Below, one piece after another: positions 27,626-36,610 of a stretch of 64,000 bases of DNA. The DNA lies in the NCBI GenBank assembly GCA_052085365.1, contig JBQDFP010000003.1:66695-130694 (forward strand), in the 5' to 3' direction. Each line of letters starts with the position of its first letter. Within the stretch, counting starts at the first letter, position 1. The DNA comes from Canibacter sp052085365. GTDB lineage: Bacteria; Actinomycetota; Actinomycetes; Actinomycetales; Microbacteriaceae. Below the pieces are notes generated by a model, which did no database searches, was not told the DNA's origin, and worked only from the letters and a program-made list of their open reading frames with translations. The position numbers were made by a program, and so were the translations under genes.

Positions 27626-27664
27626 GTTGTGATGGGGCCCTGAAAACGGGCGGATCACAGTTGC

Positions 27665-28555
27665 TTAGAGACCCGAATATGCGTGCAGGCCTTTAAAGTA
27701 CACGTTCACGATCGTGAAGTTAAAGATCACGGCAGAGTAGGCGATGATCGACAGCCAGGCCGACCGGGTGCCGCGCCAGCCGCGGGTTGCACGCGCGTGA
27801 ATAAAGCCGGCGTACAGCACCCAGATCACGAAGGTCCAGACTTCTTTCGTGTCCCAACCCCAGTACCGGCTCCAGGCGCGTTCCGCCCAAATGGAGCCCG
27901 CGATCAGAGTGAAGGTCCAGAATACGAAACCGATAATTGCGACCCGATACGAGAGGTCTTCGAGTCGTAACGCCGACGGAATGCCGCGCAAGAATTTCAT
28001 CTTGCTGGTCCCGCCCTCTTTTTCGAGACGTTCACGCCGCGCCTGCAGTAACTGCAGTACGGAGAGCCCGAACGACAGCGTGAGGAAGCCTGTGGCAAGC
28101 ACTGCTACCAGAATATGGATCACGAGCCAGTACGAATCGAGTGCGGGCTGCAGCGGCACAATCGGCACGTAATAGTTCATTTTTGAGATGCCCAAAAAGA
28201 GCACTGCCATACCGGTGATGAGCGTGCCGAGGAATCTCAGGTCGACAAAGAACTGTGCCACGATGAAAACGAGCACGATCGCGAGCGTCGCGGTGAGCGC
28301 AAACTCGTACATGTTTGCCCACGGGACACGGCCCGCTTCAATTCCGTGCAGAATGTCAGACCCGAGATGCAGGAGCCAGCCGAGCACCGTGAGAGAGAAC
28401 CCGACCCGCAGTGACCGGGAGCGTTTTCCGCCAACCTGCGCAAAGTCACTGCTTCGGTTTGCAAGATCGATTGCATAAAACACGAAGGCAAGTGAATACA
28501 CGATCATTGCCGAATAAAGCAGCAGAACTGAGACGTCTTCAAGAGTATTGAGCAC
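27665..28555 (-). CDS. ccsB: Cytochrome c biogenesis protein CcsB
   Basis: This heme-handling membrane protein (296 aa) belongs to the system II CcsA/CcsB family named ResC in Bacillus, which with ResB attaches heme to apocytochrome c. The tryptophan-rich WWD-like motif is ERAWSRYWGWDTKEVWTFV. Several helices with conserved His residues surround it (LLHLGSDIL, VIHILV, IHARATRGWRG). The start is GTG 28555, 11 nt after the preceding gene's stop; TAAGAT lies 8 nt upstream but overlaps that stop. No resB, ccdA or thioredoxin-like partner lies next to it, which is unusual since these genes normally cluster. Confidence 0.88.
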   Translation of the reverse strand: MLNTLEDVSVLLLYSAMIVYSLAFVFYAIDLANRSSDFAQVGGKRSRSLRVGFSLTVLGWLLHLGSDILHGIEAGRVPWANMYEFALTATLAIVLVFIVAQFFVDLRFLGTLITGMAVLFLGISKMNYYVPIVPLQPALDSYWLVIHILVAVLATGFLTLSFGLSVLQLLQARRERLEKEGGTSKMKFLRGIPSALRLEDLSYRVAIIGFVFWTFTLIAGSIWAERAWSRYWGWDTKEVWTFVIWVLYAGFIHARATRGWRGTRSAWLSIIAYSAVIFNFTIVNVYFKGLHAYSGL

Positions 28556-28566
28556 GGTAGTTCATC

Positions 28567-29556
28567 TTACGTTGTCTTGCTGAAAACTACTTTCCGGTTC
28601 GGAAGCGCGCCCACCATCACCGCGAGGAGCGCCACGACGGCGCCAATAATGACCGAAACGGTGACGGCTTCGCCAAGCGGCAGACCGAGTTCAATCAGTA
28701 CTGAGCCGACGAGTTGTCCCGCCACATTCGCCATACTGAACATGAGCACGCCCACGACATGCACCAGCAGCGCCTGCATCGCGATGAACAGGCAACCCAG
28801 GCCGCCGGCAACATACCAAACCGGGTTTACGGGCCAGCCGGTCGGCCACCCGTTCACGATGATTGAAATGATCGCGAAGATTGCGAGGAACGCGGTCCCA
28901 ACCGCGAAGTTCACGAATGTCGCCGCGATCGCGCTTCGCGCAACCGATCTGACGAGCCCATTAAAGGCGGCCTGGCCGGACATGCCAATACCTGCCGCGA
29001 ATGGCAATACAATCATCAACAGTGTGGATCCACTCAGCGTGGACCCGCTCGCTTCAATCACGACCGCAACAATTGCGAGCCCGGTGCCGAGCACTCGCCC
29101 AAGGGTGGCGCCGATCTTTCCTGCCGGGCCGACTCCGATCAGGTCCATGACAAGTCCACCGAGGACTTGCCCCGCAACAATACCGACTGTGAATACGGCA
29201 AGTCCCAGCACGCCAGCCGCGATGCTTTGAGTCAGCACGAAAAACGCCCCGAAGAACCCTCCGGTGAGGGCCCACCAGGGAAACTTCCCGGCTCGAGTTT
29301 CGGCCACAACTGTGGTCAGTCCCGCGCGTGAGCGTTTCGAACAGGCCAAAATGACGGTCAGAATAATGAGTCCGAAGCCGAACGAGATGACGGCGGCGAC
29401 GTACCCATCGTGAATGTGGCGAGCGAGCCCTGCGGTGATGCGGCTTTGTATCGCGACGAGCGCGCCGACGAGACAGCACACTGTCAGTGCGAGGGCCTGT
29501 CTTGTTCGACTGTGTGAAACAGGTGGGGCGGTTGAGACCGTGTTGGTAATTGTCAC
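28567..29556 (-). CDS. DMT family transporter, YdcZ/DUF606 type
   Basis: This membrane protein (329 aa) has about ten hydrophobic helices arranged as two five-helix repeats, each resembling a YdcZ (DUF606) unit. The repeated signature is visible as WWALTGGFFGAFFVLTQSIA in the first half and NPVWYVAGGLGCLFIAMQAL in the second. DMT members export or import small metabolites; no substrate can be assigned. The GTG start at 29556 lies 6 nt after TAGGCT, a leaderless arrangement. ccsB follows 11 nt downstream, so they may be co-transcribed without obvious functional link. Confidence 0.85.
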   Translation of the reverse strand: MTITNTVSTAPPVSHSRTRQALALTVCCLVGALVAIQSRITAGLARHIHDGYVAAVISFGFGLIILTVILACSKRSRAGLTTVVAETRAGKFPWWALTGGFFGAFFVLTQSIAAGVLGLAVFTVGIVAGQVLGGLVMDLIGVGPAGKIGATLGRVLGTGLAIVAVVIEASGSTLSGSTLLMIVLPFAAGIGMSGQAAFNGLVRSVARSAIAATFVNFAVGTAFLAIFAIISIIVNGWPTGWPVNPVWYVAGGLGCLFIAMQALLVHVVGVLMFSMANVAGQLVGSVLIELGLPLGEAVTVSVIIGAVVALLAVMVGALPNRKVVFSKTT

Positions 29557-29562
29557 TGTGGC

Positions 29563-29568
29563 AGCCTA
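29563..29568 (-). promoter_or_regulatory. Leaderless -10 element for the DMT gene
   Basis: TAGGCT on the minus strand is 6 nt before the GTG start at 29556, with no Shine-Dalgarno. Confidence 0.55.
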
Positions 29569-29607
29569 CCCCGCATGCTGGGGGCGACTCACCCGGGACG
29601 CGCAGAT

Positions 29608-30789
29608 TTAGACGAACGCTCCGGTGCCGGTAATGTCGCGCCCGACCAGAAGCGCCTGCACACTTTCGGTGCCTTCGTAGGTGTGAAGTGCTTCAAGATC
29701 TGCGGCATGGCGAATCACATGGTGTTCGAGCAGGATGCCGTTTCCGCCGAGCATGTCGCGCGCAGTTGAGGCGATACGGCGTGCGGAACGAGTCGCAGTG
29801 TATTTACCCAGTGACGCTTGTGCTTGGGTGAGTTCGCCTGCGGCGTCGAGCGTGGCGAGCTGTTTGCAGTACAACTGCAGTCCGGTCAGGTCAGACAGCA
29901 TTTCAGTGAGACGTTCTTGCACGAGCTGGAATTTCACGAGCGGTTTGCCAAACTGGATGCGTTCTTGAGCGTAGGTGAGCGCCGCTTCAAATACGGCTGT
30001 TGCGTGGCCGAGCGCCGCCCAGGCGACCCCAACTCGGGTGGCGAAGAGCACCGCCGACACGTCTTTAAAGTTTTTCAGGCGTGGCAGCAGGTTGTCTTTC
30101 GGCACGCGCACATTCGTGAACGTGATTTCAGCTTGATGGATCGCACGCAGCGCCACTTTGCCGGTGATCACAGTGGCTTCGTACCCCGGTGTGTCTTGCG
30201 GAACGAGCACCCCACGAACATCGCCAGCTTCGTCGCGGCAGAACACCACGGTGATGCCACCTGACGCACCGTTGCCGATCCACTTTTTCTCTCCGTTGAG
30301 AACAATTTCGTCACCGTCGATACGCATCGAGGTTTCGAGACTGGTGGAGTCTGACCCGTGTGTGGGTTCGGTGAGCGCGAAACTCCCCAGTTCTTCACCG
30401 GTGGCCATCGCGGGGATGTGGCGTGCTTGTTGTTCGTCACTGCCAAACATGGCGATAGTGCGCATGGCAAGCCCACCTTGGACGCCCAGAATGGTGCCGA
30501 GGGAGCCATCGACGCGGTGCAGTTCCATGGCGACGAGGCCTGCTGCGAGTGGACTGAGTTTCGGGAGGTATTCGCTATCGATGCCGTCCGCATACAGGCC
30601 CGCTTCACCGAGCGCAGTCACCCAGTTCATGGGGTAGGCGGCGCTCTCCCACGCTTGCTCTGCTTCTGTCAGCAGTGGCTGACCTACGTCGCGTGCTTTC
30701 TGCCACCAGGCGCGGTCAGCTTCGGGCACGTCTTGAAAAACATTGAAGTAGTCAAAATCGAGCGGTTCGTCCAGGTTGTAGCTGGTCAT
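29608..30789 (-). CDS. Acyl-CoA dehydrogenase, glutaryl-CoA dehydrogenase-like
   Basis: This FAD acyl-CoA dehydrogenase (393 aa) introduces a double bond into an acyl-CoA and passes electrons to ETF. The substrate/FAD segment is FALTEPTHGSDSTSLET, followed by GEKKWIGNG and LGGNGILLEH. The catalytic Glu is in the C-terminal TYEGTESVQALLVGRDITG, the glutaryl-CoA dehydrogenase pattern, which would also decarboxylate. ATG 30789 has AAGGG upstream. No ETF or other lysine/tryptophan degradation genes are nearby, so glutaryl-CoA specificity is a homology-based inference. It follows tRNA-Thr on the same strand. Confidence 0.85.
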   Translation of the reverse strand: MTSYNLDEPLDFDYFNVFQDVPEADRAWWQKARDVGQPLLTEAEQAWESAAYPMNWVTALGEAGLYADGIDSEYLPKLSPLAAGLVAMELHRVDGSLGTILGVQGGLAMRTIAMFGSDEQQARHIPAMATGEELGSFALTEPTHGSDSTSLETSMRIDGDEIVLNGEKKWIGNGASGGITVVFCRDEAGDVRGVLVPQDTPGYEATVITGKVALRAIHQAEITFTNVRVPKDNLLPRLKNFKDVSAVLFATRVGVAWAALGHATAVFEAALTYAQERIQFGKPLVKFQLVQERLTEMLSDLTGLQLYCKQLATLDAAGELTQAQASLGKYTATRSARRIASTARDMLGGNGILLEHHVIRHAADLEALHTYEGTESVQALLVGRDITGTGAFV

Positions 30790-30841
30790 CAACTGCTGCC
30801 CTTCATAGTGTCACTGCGATGTGATGCGTCAGATGGTGTGG

Positions 30842-30914
30842 AGCCACCTACGAGACTCGAACTCGTAACCTTTGCTTTACAAGAGCACTGCGCTACCGAT
30901 TGCGCCAAGGTGGC
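30842..30914 (-). tRNA. tRNA-Thr (anticodon UGU)
   Basis: A 73-nt cloverleaf reads on the minus strand. The acceptor stem GCCACCU pairs with AGGUGGC, the D-stem is GCGC/GCGC, the anticodon loop CUUGUAA contains UGU, and the T-arm is ACGAG-UUCGAGU-CUCGU. U33 is conserved, and the CCA end is not encoded. One G-A mismatch closes the top of the anticodon stem (27-43). It decodes ACA. Confidence 0.93.
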
Positions 30915-30987
30915 CGGCGGTGATGCACGACGTACGTGCATCACCGAAAAGCTTACCGTGTCAGGTCAGCTCTGAAAAATCTGTGAC

Positions 30988-31947
30988 CTATTCGCTGTCA
31001 GCTGTGTCGTCTTCTGCTTCGTCTGCGTCGAGATTCTGCAGCTGTTTGAGAATATATGCTTCAAGGTCGCCGTCTTCTTGTGAGTTCCACTGCTGACCGT
31101 TGACCAACACGAGCGGTGCTGATACGAGGCGCTGTGGTTCCCCTTCGGGCTGCATTTCACCGGTCTGTGGGTTTGCGAGCAGCTGTGCGCCGGGTGCAAG
31201 CCCGAGCACTCCCTGTTCGATGGCCTGCTTGGTGTTGCCCTGGAAGAACGGAATGAAGCGTTTGTCGCGAACACAGCTGGTGAATTCGCTGGTTTTTTCT
31301 ACGCCTGCTTCAACTGCCGCGTCGACGAGTTCTTGATCGGTGAGGCCGCTGGTGCCTTCCTGGGGTTGAACGCCTGGTTCGAAGAGGTGGGTGTGGAAAG
31401 CGTACGCTTTTTCTGGCTGCTGTTCGACCACACAGCCGAATGCGTTGCTGGCGCGTGACGAGTATTTCGAGCCAGCTGATTGCGCGTCAAGAAACGTGAT
31501 CGGGTAGACCTCGAGGCTGATATCGCCAGATCCGGTGTACTGTTCAAGCATGTCGCCGTACTGCTGTTCGAAACTGCCGCATGCGGGGCACATGTAGTCC
31601 GAGAATACCTCGACACGCAACGGCTTCTGATCGAAGACCGCATCTGCTTCGACACGCTTCTCACCGCTTTCAAGCGCTGGCGTGTCTTGCACCTGCAGGT
31701 CCTGCTCGAATACGACTCCACCTGAGGCCATGTTTGCTGGGCCAGGGCCGGCAGGCTTGAGCGCATTCGCGATGACGAGGCCTACGACGACAACAATTGC
31801 GAGTACGCCGAGCACAATACCGCCCTGCAGCAGCAGCCGGTTACGTTTTTCGCGTGCGCGTTCCTTTTCGCGTGCTTGGCGTGCCTTTTCACGGGCCTGT
31901 TGCCGGCGCTCATTCTTGGTGAGTCGCCCCTGGTCGTTGCCGGCCAT
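30988..31947 (-). CDS. Membrane-anchored DsbA-like thiol oxidoreductase
   Basis: This protein (319 aa) is tethered by one N-terminal helix (about residues 39-61), which follows a highly charged Arg/Lys/Glu coiled segment in the cytosol. The extracytoplasmic thioredoxin-fold domain has the CXXC active site in DYMCPACGSFEQQYG and the long helical insert of DsbA. SAPLVLVNG supplies the cis-Pro loop equivalent. It probably forms disulfides in exported proteins. A further Cys pair (FGCVV, TSCVR) is in the insert. The start has AAAGGAACC upstream. It is the gene just downstream of secA, which fits an export-folding role (inference). Confidence 0.88.
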   Translation of the reverse strand: MAGNDQGRLTKNERRQQAREKARQAREKERAREKRNRLLLQGGIVLGVLAIVVVVGLVIANALKPAGPGPANMASGGVVFEQDLQVQDTPALESGEKRVEADAVFDQKPLRVEVFSDYMCPACGSFEQQYGDMLEQYTGSGDISLEVYPITFLDAQSAGSKYSSRASNAFGCVVEQQPEKAYAFHTHLFEPGVQPQEGTSGLTDQELVDAAVEAGVEKTSEFTSCVRDKRFIPFFQGNTKQAIEQGVLGLAPGAQLLANPQTGEMQPEGEPQRLVSAPLVLVNGQQWNSQEDGDLEAYILKQLQNLDADEAEDDTADSE

Positions 31948-31993
31948 GCGTGTTGGTTCCTTTCAAGTGGTTTCCACCTGTGGGTGGATCTCA

Positions 31994-32010
31994 TCGTTTC
32001 GCTCAAACGA
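31994..32010 (-). terminator. Candidate secA terminator hairpin
   Basis: TCGTTT (31994-31999) and AAACGA (32005-32010) pair around a 5-nt loop between the secA stop and the DsbA-like gene. The stem is short, so this is tentative. Confidence 0.3.
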
Positions 32011-32034
32011 ACGACGTGTGCAGTTTGGTTCGTC

Positions 32035-34839
32035 TTACTTCTTGTTCACTGACTGGCCAAATGCGCCGGTCTGTTTGGGTCCGTTTGCGGCTTTCTCGGC
32101 GCGCTGACGGTCCGCCGTCTGAGCTTGCGCGTGTTCCTGTGCGCTCTTCTTCTTTTTCGGGCTGCCTTTTTGGGCGTTGCCTTTTTTCGTGTTCTTGCCG
32201 CCGGTTTTATTCCGACCAGCGGTCTTCACTTCAGTGTTGCCGTCTTCGCTGGGCGCACTGTAGCTGAGTTGTGTGACGTCGGGGCCGTCTTGCTCGTCGA
32301 GGCCGCCACCTTCGAGTTCAACCGGCGCGTCTTTATCTGCGGGGCGGCGTACTTCAACCTGCAGGTTGTACAACAGACCGAGTGCTTCTTCTTTAATCTG
32401 TCCCATCATGCCCTGGAACAGGGTGAAGCCTTCACGCTGATATTCCACGAGTGGGTCACGCTGAGCCATCGCGCGCAGACCAATACCTTCTTTCAGGTAT
32501 TCCATCTCGTACAGGTGGTCTCGCCAGTGACGATCGATCGTTGAGAGCACGACGCGACGTTCAAGTTCACGCATGGCTTCTTCACCGAGTTCGCTTTCGC
32601 GTTTCTCGTAGGCCACGAGTGAGTCTGAAATGAGTTCACGTTCGAGGAATTCGTGACCGTTGCGTCCCAGGTCGCCGCCAGCTTCTTCAAGCACTTCTTC
32701 GACGGTGATACCCACCGGGTAGATCTGTTTGAGGTCTTTCCACATCGCGTCAAGGTCAAAACCGTCAGTGGTGACGTGTGAGCTAATAATCGCGTCGAAC
32801 ACGTCTGAACGGAACTGTTTAACACGTGATTCAATGTCTTCGCCGTCGAGAATCTGTTCACGGTCCGCGTAGATCGCGTGACGTTGACGGTTTAGCACAT
32901 CGTCATATTTGAGCACGTTCTTACGCATTTCAGCGTTGCGTGCTTCCACCTGGCTTTGTGCGCTTTGGATTGCACGAGTCACCATCTTGTTTTCAATAAC
33001 GGTGTCGTCAGGAATCCCGGGCCGGTTCATGAGTGCCTGCGCGGCGCCTGAGCCGAACAGTCGCATGAGGTGGTCCGTGAGTGAGAGGTAGAAGCGGCTC
33101 TCGCCGGGGTCACCCTGACGTCCTGAACGACCGCGCAGCTGGTTGTCGATGCGTCGTGATTCGTGACGTTCGGTGCCGAGCACGTAGAGGCCGCCCGCTT
33201 CGGTCACTTTTTCGGCTTCTTCAGCGACGGTGGCTTTCACGGCCTCGAACACTTCGTCCCAGGCTGCTTCGTACTCTTCGGGATTGTCTTCGGTTGACAG
33301 TCCGCGAGCGCTCATTTCTTGAACGGTGAGGAACTCAGCGTTACCGCCGAGCATAATGTCAGTACCGCGGCCAGCCATATTGGTTGCAACGGTGACCGCC
33401 TTGAATCGACCCGCCTGAGCAATGATCGCAGCTTCACGTGCGTGGTTCTTTGCGTTCAGCACTTCGTGACGCACACCTTTTTTCGCGAGTAGACGCGACA
33501 GGTATTCGCTCTTTTCGACGCTGGTGGTGCCTACGAGCACGGGCTGGCCGGTTTCGTAGCGTTCCGCAATATCTTCGACGACTGCGTTGAATTTTGCTTC
33601 TTCGTTCTTGTAGACGTAGTCGCGCTGATCTTTACGGATCATGGGCTTGTTCGTCGGGATGGGAACCACACCGAGCTTGTAGGTGCTCATGAATTCGGCC
33701 GCTTCGGTTTCAGCGGTACCGGTCATGCCCGAGAGTTTCTCGTACAGTCGGAAGTAATTCTGCAGGGTCACAGTGGCGAGCATCTGGTTCTCGGCCTTGA
33801 CCTGAACGTTCTCTTTCGCCTCAATGGCCTGGTGCATGCCTTCGTTGTAGCGACGGCCGGGAAGAATACGTCCTGTGTGTTCGTCGACGATGAGCACTTC
33901 ACCGTCGAGCACCACATAGTCTTTGTCGCGCGTGTACAGTGCGCGTGCTTTGATCGCGTTATTCAAGAACGAAATCAGTGGTGTGTTCACTGATTCGTAG
34001 AGGTTGGTGATGCCGAGGTGGTCTTCAACTTTTTCGATGCCGGGTTCGAGCACACCGATGGTGCGTTTCTTTTCGTCGACTTCGTAGTCTTCACCTGCGG
34101 TGAGTTTTGTGGCCAGGCGCGCAAATTCTGCGAACCAACGGTTCGCTTCCCCTGATGCGGGTCCCGAGATGATCAGCGGGGTACGTGCCTCGTCAATCAG
34201 AATCGAGTCGACCTCGTCAATGATGGCGAAGCCGTGGCCGCGTTGCACACGCTCGGCTGACGTTGACGCCATATTGTCGCGCAGGTAGTCGAAACCGAAT
34301 TCGTTGTTGGTGCCGTAGGTAATGTCGGCTTCGTATTGTTTGCGTCGCACGGTCGGGTTCTGGTTCGACACGATGCAACCGGTGGTCATCCCGAGTGCAC
34401 GGAAGACACGACCCATCAGGTCTGACTGGTAACTGGCAAGGAAGTCGTTCACGGTAACAATGTGCACGCCTTTGCCGGTGAGCGCGTTCAGGTATGCGGG
34501 TAGGGTCGCTACCAGGGTTTTACCTTCACCGGTTTTCATTTCTGAAATGTTGCCGAGGTGCAGGTTCGCGCCACCCATGATCTGCACTTTGAACGGGCGC
34601 AGGCCGATAGTGCGTTTCGCGGCTTCGCGAACGGCTGCAAAGGCTTCGGGTAGGAGGTCGTCGAGCGTCTCCCCCGCGTCGAGCCGCTGACGGAACTCGG
34701 TGGTTTCCTCTTTCAGCTCTTCATCTGAGAGTTCTTCAAAGCTCGATTCGAGGTCTTCGACCTGTCGAGCGATGCGCTCCAATCTTTTCAGCGTCCGGCC
34801 TTCGCCGAATCGTAGGAGGCGTTCAAGAACTGTAGCCAC
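32035..34839 (-). CDS. secA: Preprotein translocase ATPase SecA
   Basis: This motor of the Sec pathway (934 aa) drives unfolded preproteins through SecYEG. NBD1 shows Walker A MKTGEGKTLVATLP and Walker B IDEVDSILIDEARTPLIISG, and NBD2 shows TNMAGRGTDIMLGG and ESRRIDNQLRGRSGRQGD. The scaffold, HWD and preprotein-binding regions follow. The C-terminus is Lys/Gln/Gly-rich and lacks the CXCX8CH zinc motif, as usual in actinobacterial SecA1. I chose GTG 34839 (GGAG 10 nt upstream); the ORF's longer N-terminus would run through the hpf terminator. It lies downstream of hpf, the conserved order. Confidence 0.96.
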   Translation of the reverse strand: MATVLERLLRFGEGRTLKRLERIARQVEDLESSFEELSDEELKEETTEFRQRLDAGETLDDLLPEAFAAVREAAKRTIGLRPFKVQIMGGANLHLGNISEMKTGEGKTLVATLPAYLNALTGKGVHIVTVNDFLASYQSDLMGRVFRALGMTTGCIVSNQNPTVRRKQYEADITYGTNNEFGFDYLRDNMASTSAERVQRGHGFAIIDEVDSILIDEARTPLIISGPASGEANRWFAEFARLATKLTAGEDYEVDEKKRTIGVLEPGIEKVEDHLGITNLYESVNTPLISFLNNAIKARALYTRDKDYVVLDGEVLIVDEHTGRILPGRRYNEGMHQAIEAKENVQVKAENQMLATVTLQNYFRLYEKLSGMTGTAETEAAEFMSTYKLGVVPIPTNKPMIRKDQRDYVYKNEEAKFNAVVEDIAERYETGQPVLVGTTSVEKSEYLSRLLAKKGVRHEVLNAKNHAREAAIIAQAGRFKAVTVATNMAGRGTDIMLGGNAEFLTVQEMSARGLSTEDNPEEYEAAWDEVFEAVKATVAEEAEKVTEAGGLYVLGTERHESRRIDNQLRGRSGRQGDPGESRFYLSLTDHLMRLFGSGAAQALMNRPGIPDDTVIENKMVTRAIQSAQSQVEARNAEMRKNVLKYDDVLNRQRHAIYADREQILDGEDIESRVKQFRSDVFDAIISSHVTTDGFDLDAMWKDLKQIYPVGITVEEVLEEAGGDLGRNGHEFLERELISDSLVAYEKRESELGEEAMRELERRVVLSTIDRHWRDHLYEMEYLKEGIGLRAMAQRDPLVEYQREGFTLFQGMMGQIKEEALGLLYNLQVEVRRPADKDAPVELEGGGLDEQDGPDVTQLSYSAPSEDGNTEVKTAGRNKTGGKNTKKGNAQKGSPKKKKSAQEHAQAQTADRQRAEKAANGPKQTGAFGQSVNKK

Positions 34840-34925
34840 GTGTTTTTCTCCAGACGGGGTGGGTAGTTTCAGATTGTGCGGTAGACGTCGTTGCACAACC
34901 GTAACGGTGCACAGCTTATCAAGCA

Positions 34926-34962
34926 GAACACCGAGGTCACCTGAAAGGTTTCCTCGGTGTTC
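34926..34962 (-). terminator. Terminator downstream of hpf
   Basis: A perfect 11-bp stem (GAACACCGAGG / CCTCGGTGTTC) contains a smaller inner ACCT/AGGT pairing. It lies 30 nt past the hpf stop, before secA. Confidence 0.7.
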
Positions 34963-34966
34963 TAAG

Positions 34967-34986
34967 CCGTGCACCGAAGTGCACGG
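34967..34986 (-). terminator. UUCG-loop hairpin directly after hpf
   Basis: Read on the minus strand, CCGTGCAC-TTCG-GTGCACGG is an 8-bp stem closed by a UUCG tetraloop, starting 6 nt past the hpf stop. It is followed closely by the 34926-34962 stem, giving a double hairpin. Confidence 0.7.
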
Positions 34987-34992
34987 AGTTGT

Positions 34993-35625
34993 TTACTCTT
35001 CGTCGGTCAAACTAATGACACCGTAGTTCCATCCCTTACGGCGATAGACCACGCTTGAGCGGTCATTTTCTGCGTCAATGAAGAGGAAGAAATCGTGCCC
35101 GACAAGTTCCATACGGTCGACGGCTTGGTCGACGGTCATGCGTTCGCCCGCGAATTCCTTGGTGCGAATCACGACCGGGTTGTATTGGTCTGACTCGTCT
35201 GCATGGTTGACGGGAGATTCACCTGCGGCGACCGCTTCAATGGTTTCTGCTGACGCCGGGGTGATGTCAATGTTTTGAAAGTCTTTGGCGGCAGCCTCGT
35301 GCAGTGAGGTGAGGCCGCGTCCCTGATGTATTTTTTGCTTATCTTTGAGTCGCCGCACTCGTTCGAGAATGCGTCCGTAAGCCATATCGAATGCTGAGTA
35401 TTTGTCTCCTGCTGCTGATTCTGCTCGAATCACGGGTCCCGGACCTATGAGCGTGATCTCTACTCGATCGCCGTTTTGTGGACTACGGTCGCTGAGACGA
35501 GAGATGCGAACCTCGAATGCCTGTGCTTTCGGCAGTAGTTGCGTGATCTTCTCGGTCTTTTCGCCTACGTAGTCTTCGAATCGATCAGTGATTCTGACGT
35601 TGCGTCCGCGGATGTTCAGATCCAT
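34993..35625 (-). CDS. hpf: Ribosome hibernation promoting factor, long form
   Basis: This protein (210 aa) binds the 30S decoding site and pairs 70S ribosomes into inactive 100S dimers. Residues 1 to about 100 are the YfiA/HPF beta-alpha-beta domain (MDLNIRGRNVRITDRFEDYV). After a linker with variable sequence, residues about 150-210 form the dimerisation domain (VIRTKEFAGERMTVDQAVDR, VGHDFFLFIDAE). ATG 35625 follows GGAGG; the ORF start at 35754 runs into the comF region. Long HPF is the standard actinobacterial type, and placement between comF and secA matches Rv3240c-Rv3242c. Confidence 0.94.
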   Translation of the reverse strand: MDLNIRGRNVRITDRFEDYVGEKTEKITQLLPKAQAFEVRISRLSDRSPQNGDRVEITLIGPGPVIRAESAAGDKYSAFDMAYGRILERVRRLKDKQKIHQGRGLTSLHEAAAKDFQNIDITPASAETIEAVAAGESPVNHADESDQYNPVVIRTKEFAGERMTVDQAVDRMELVGHDFFLFIDAENDRSSVVYRRKGWNYGVISLTDEE

Positions 35626-35716
35626 GGTGACCTCCTTCAGATAGCAAGGCGGTCGCCCCGAGTGGGGCCCCATTGCCCGCCTTATACTGACTGTAGTGGT
35701 CGGCATGCACTCGGCG

Positions 35717-36451
35717 CTACTCCTTTGCGGTTTCTTTCGGCTTTCGTTGATCAAGTCGTGAAACTCGGCACACTACAACCGCCGTTTTTATGTCGATTCC
35801 GTTCTCAATCAGCACTCGCGCAGCAGCAGCGAGGGAAGCCCCGGTTGTGGTGATGTCGTCAACGATCACCGCTGGTGCTCCGCTGGCTTTCAACCGTTGT
35901 ACGCGTCGGTGATTGACTTTAAGTTTCGCTGCGTTCGCGTATCGCGCCTGAAGGTCACGGCCGACCTGAGGGCCACGACCTCGCGTTGTGGTGATTACGT
36001 GTGAGATGTTTCGCCGAGGTATTCCGGCATGGCGCAGGAGCAGGTCGACGTGACGATAACCGCGTTCTCGTTCACGGCTGGCTCGTGAGGGCACCGGGAT
36101 ATACACGGCACGGTTCTCGTGTTGTGTCGCAGCCGTCGTAAGACCGGCCTGCAGAAGCGGTGCGAGGTGACGGGCAAGACCGGGCTGGTCGGAGTGTTTG
36201 ATGGCGGTGAGGAGTCGGCGCGGTAACCCGCGATATTCACACGCACCGGTGACGGAAATCTGTGCGCGTGTTGACGCGTGCACAGACAGCTGGGTAGTGG
36301 TGAGCGGTGGATCGTTTGTGAGGCGTGTAAGTTCGTTGCGGCAGCCTCGACACAGGAGCCGGTCGTTCCTGCCGCAGCCGACACAGTTACTCGGGAAGGC
36401 AAGGGCCACAAGGTCGTCCCATAAACGTCGAAGCACCACGGGTGAGGTCAT
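35717..36451 (-). CDS. comF: ComF family phosphoribosyltransferase-like protein
   Basis: This protein (244 aa) has an N-terminal zinc finger (CVGCGRNDRLLCRGC, four Cys) and a type I phosphoribosyltransferase-like domain with the PRPP loop VIVDDITTTGASLAAAA. YIPVPSRASRERERGYRHVDLL is the family's other signature. In naturally competent bacteria ComF helps DNA uptake; elsewhere its role is unclear. No other competence genes are in the window. It sits between lpqB and hpf in the order found in M. tuberculosis (Rv3242c). The C-terminal tail is Lys/Glu-rich. Confidence 0.9.
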   Translation of the reverse strand: MTSPVVLRRLWDDLVALAFPSNCVGCGRNDRLLCRGCRNELTRLTNDPPLTTTQLSVHASTRAQISVTGACEYRGLPRRLLTAIKHSDQPGLARHLAPLLQAGLTTAATQHENRAVYIPVPSRASRERERGYRHVDLLLRHAGIPRRNISHVITTTRGRGPQVGRDLQARYANAAKLKVNHRRVQRLKASGAPAVIVDDITTTGASLAAAARVLIENGIDIKTAVVVCRVSRLDQRKPKETAKE

Positions 36452-36610
36452 GCTTCGAGCGTCTCAAAGACAGTCCTCGCCTCGGGTTTATCTCGTGTCC
36501 CGGTACACAACCCTGACCTGGTGCCGACCTTGCAGTCTCTGTGGAGAACCGCACGTCACAACGCTTCGCTGCGTAGAACCACACAATTTGTGTGTTCCAA
36601 CTTCACGGGA

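Noticed and set aside
34840..34974. N-terminal extension of SecA
   Set aside because: It would translate through the hpf terminator region; GTG 34839 has a ribosome site and gives the family N-terminus.
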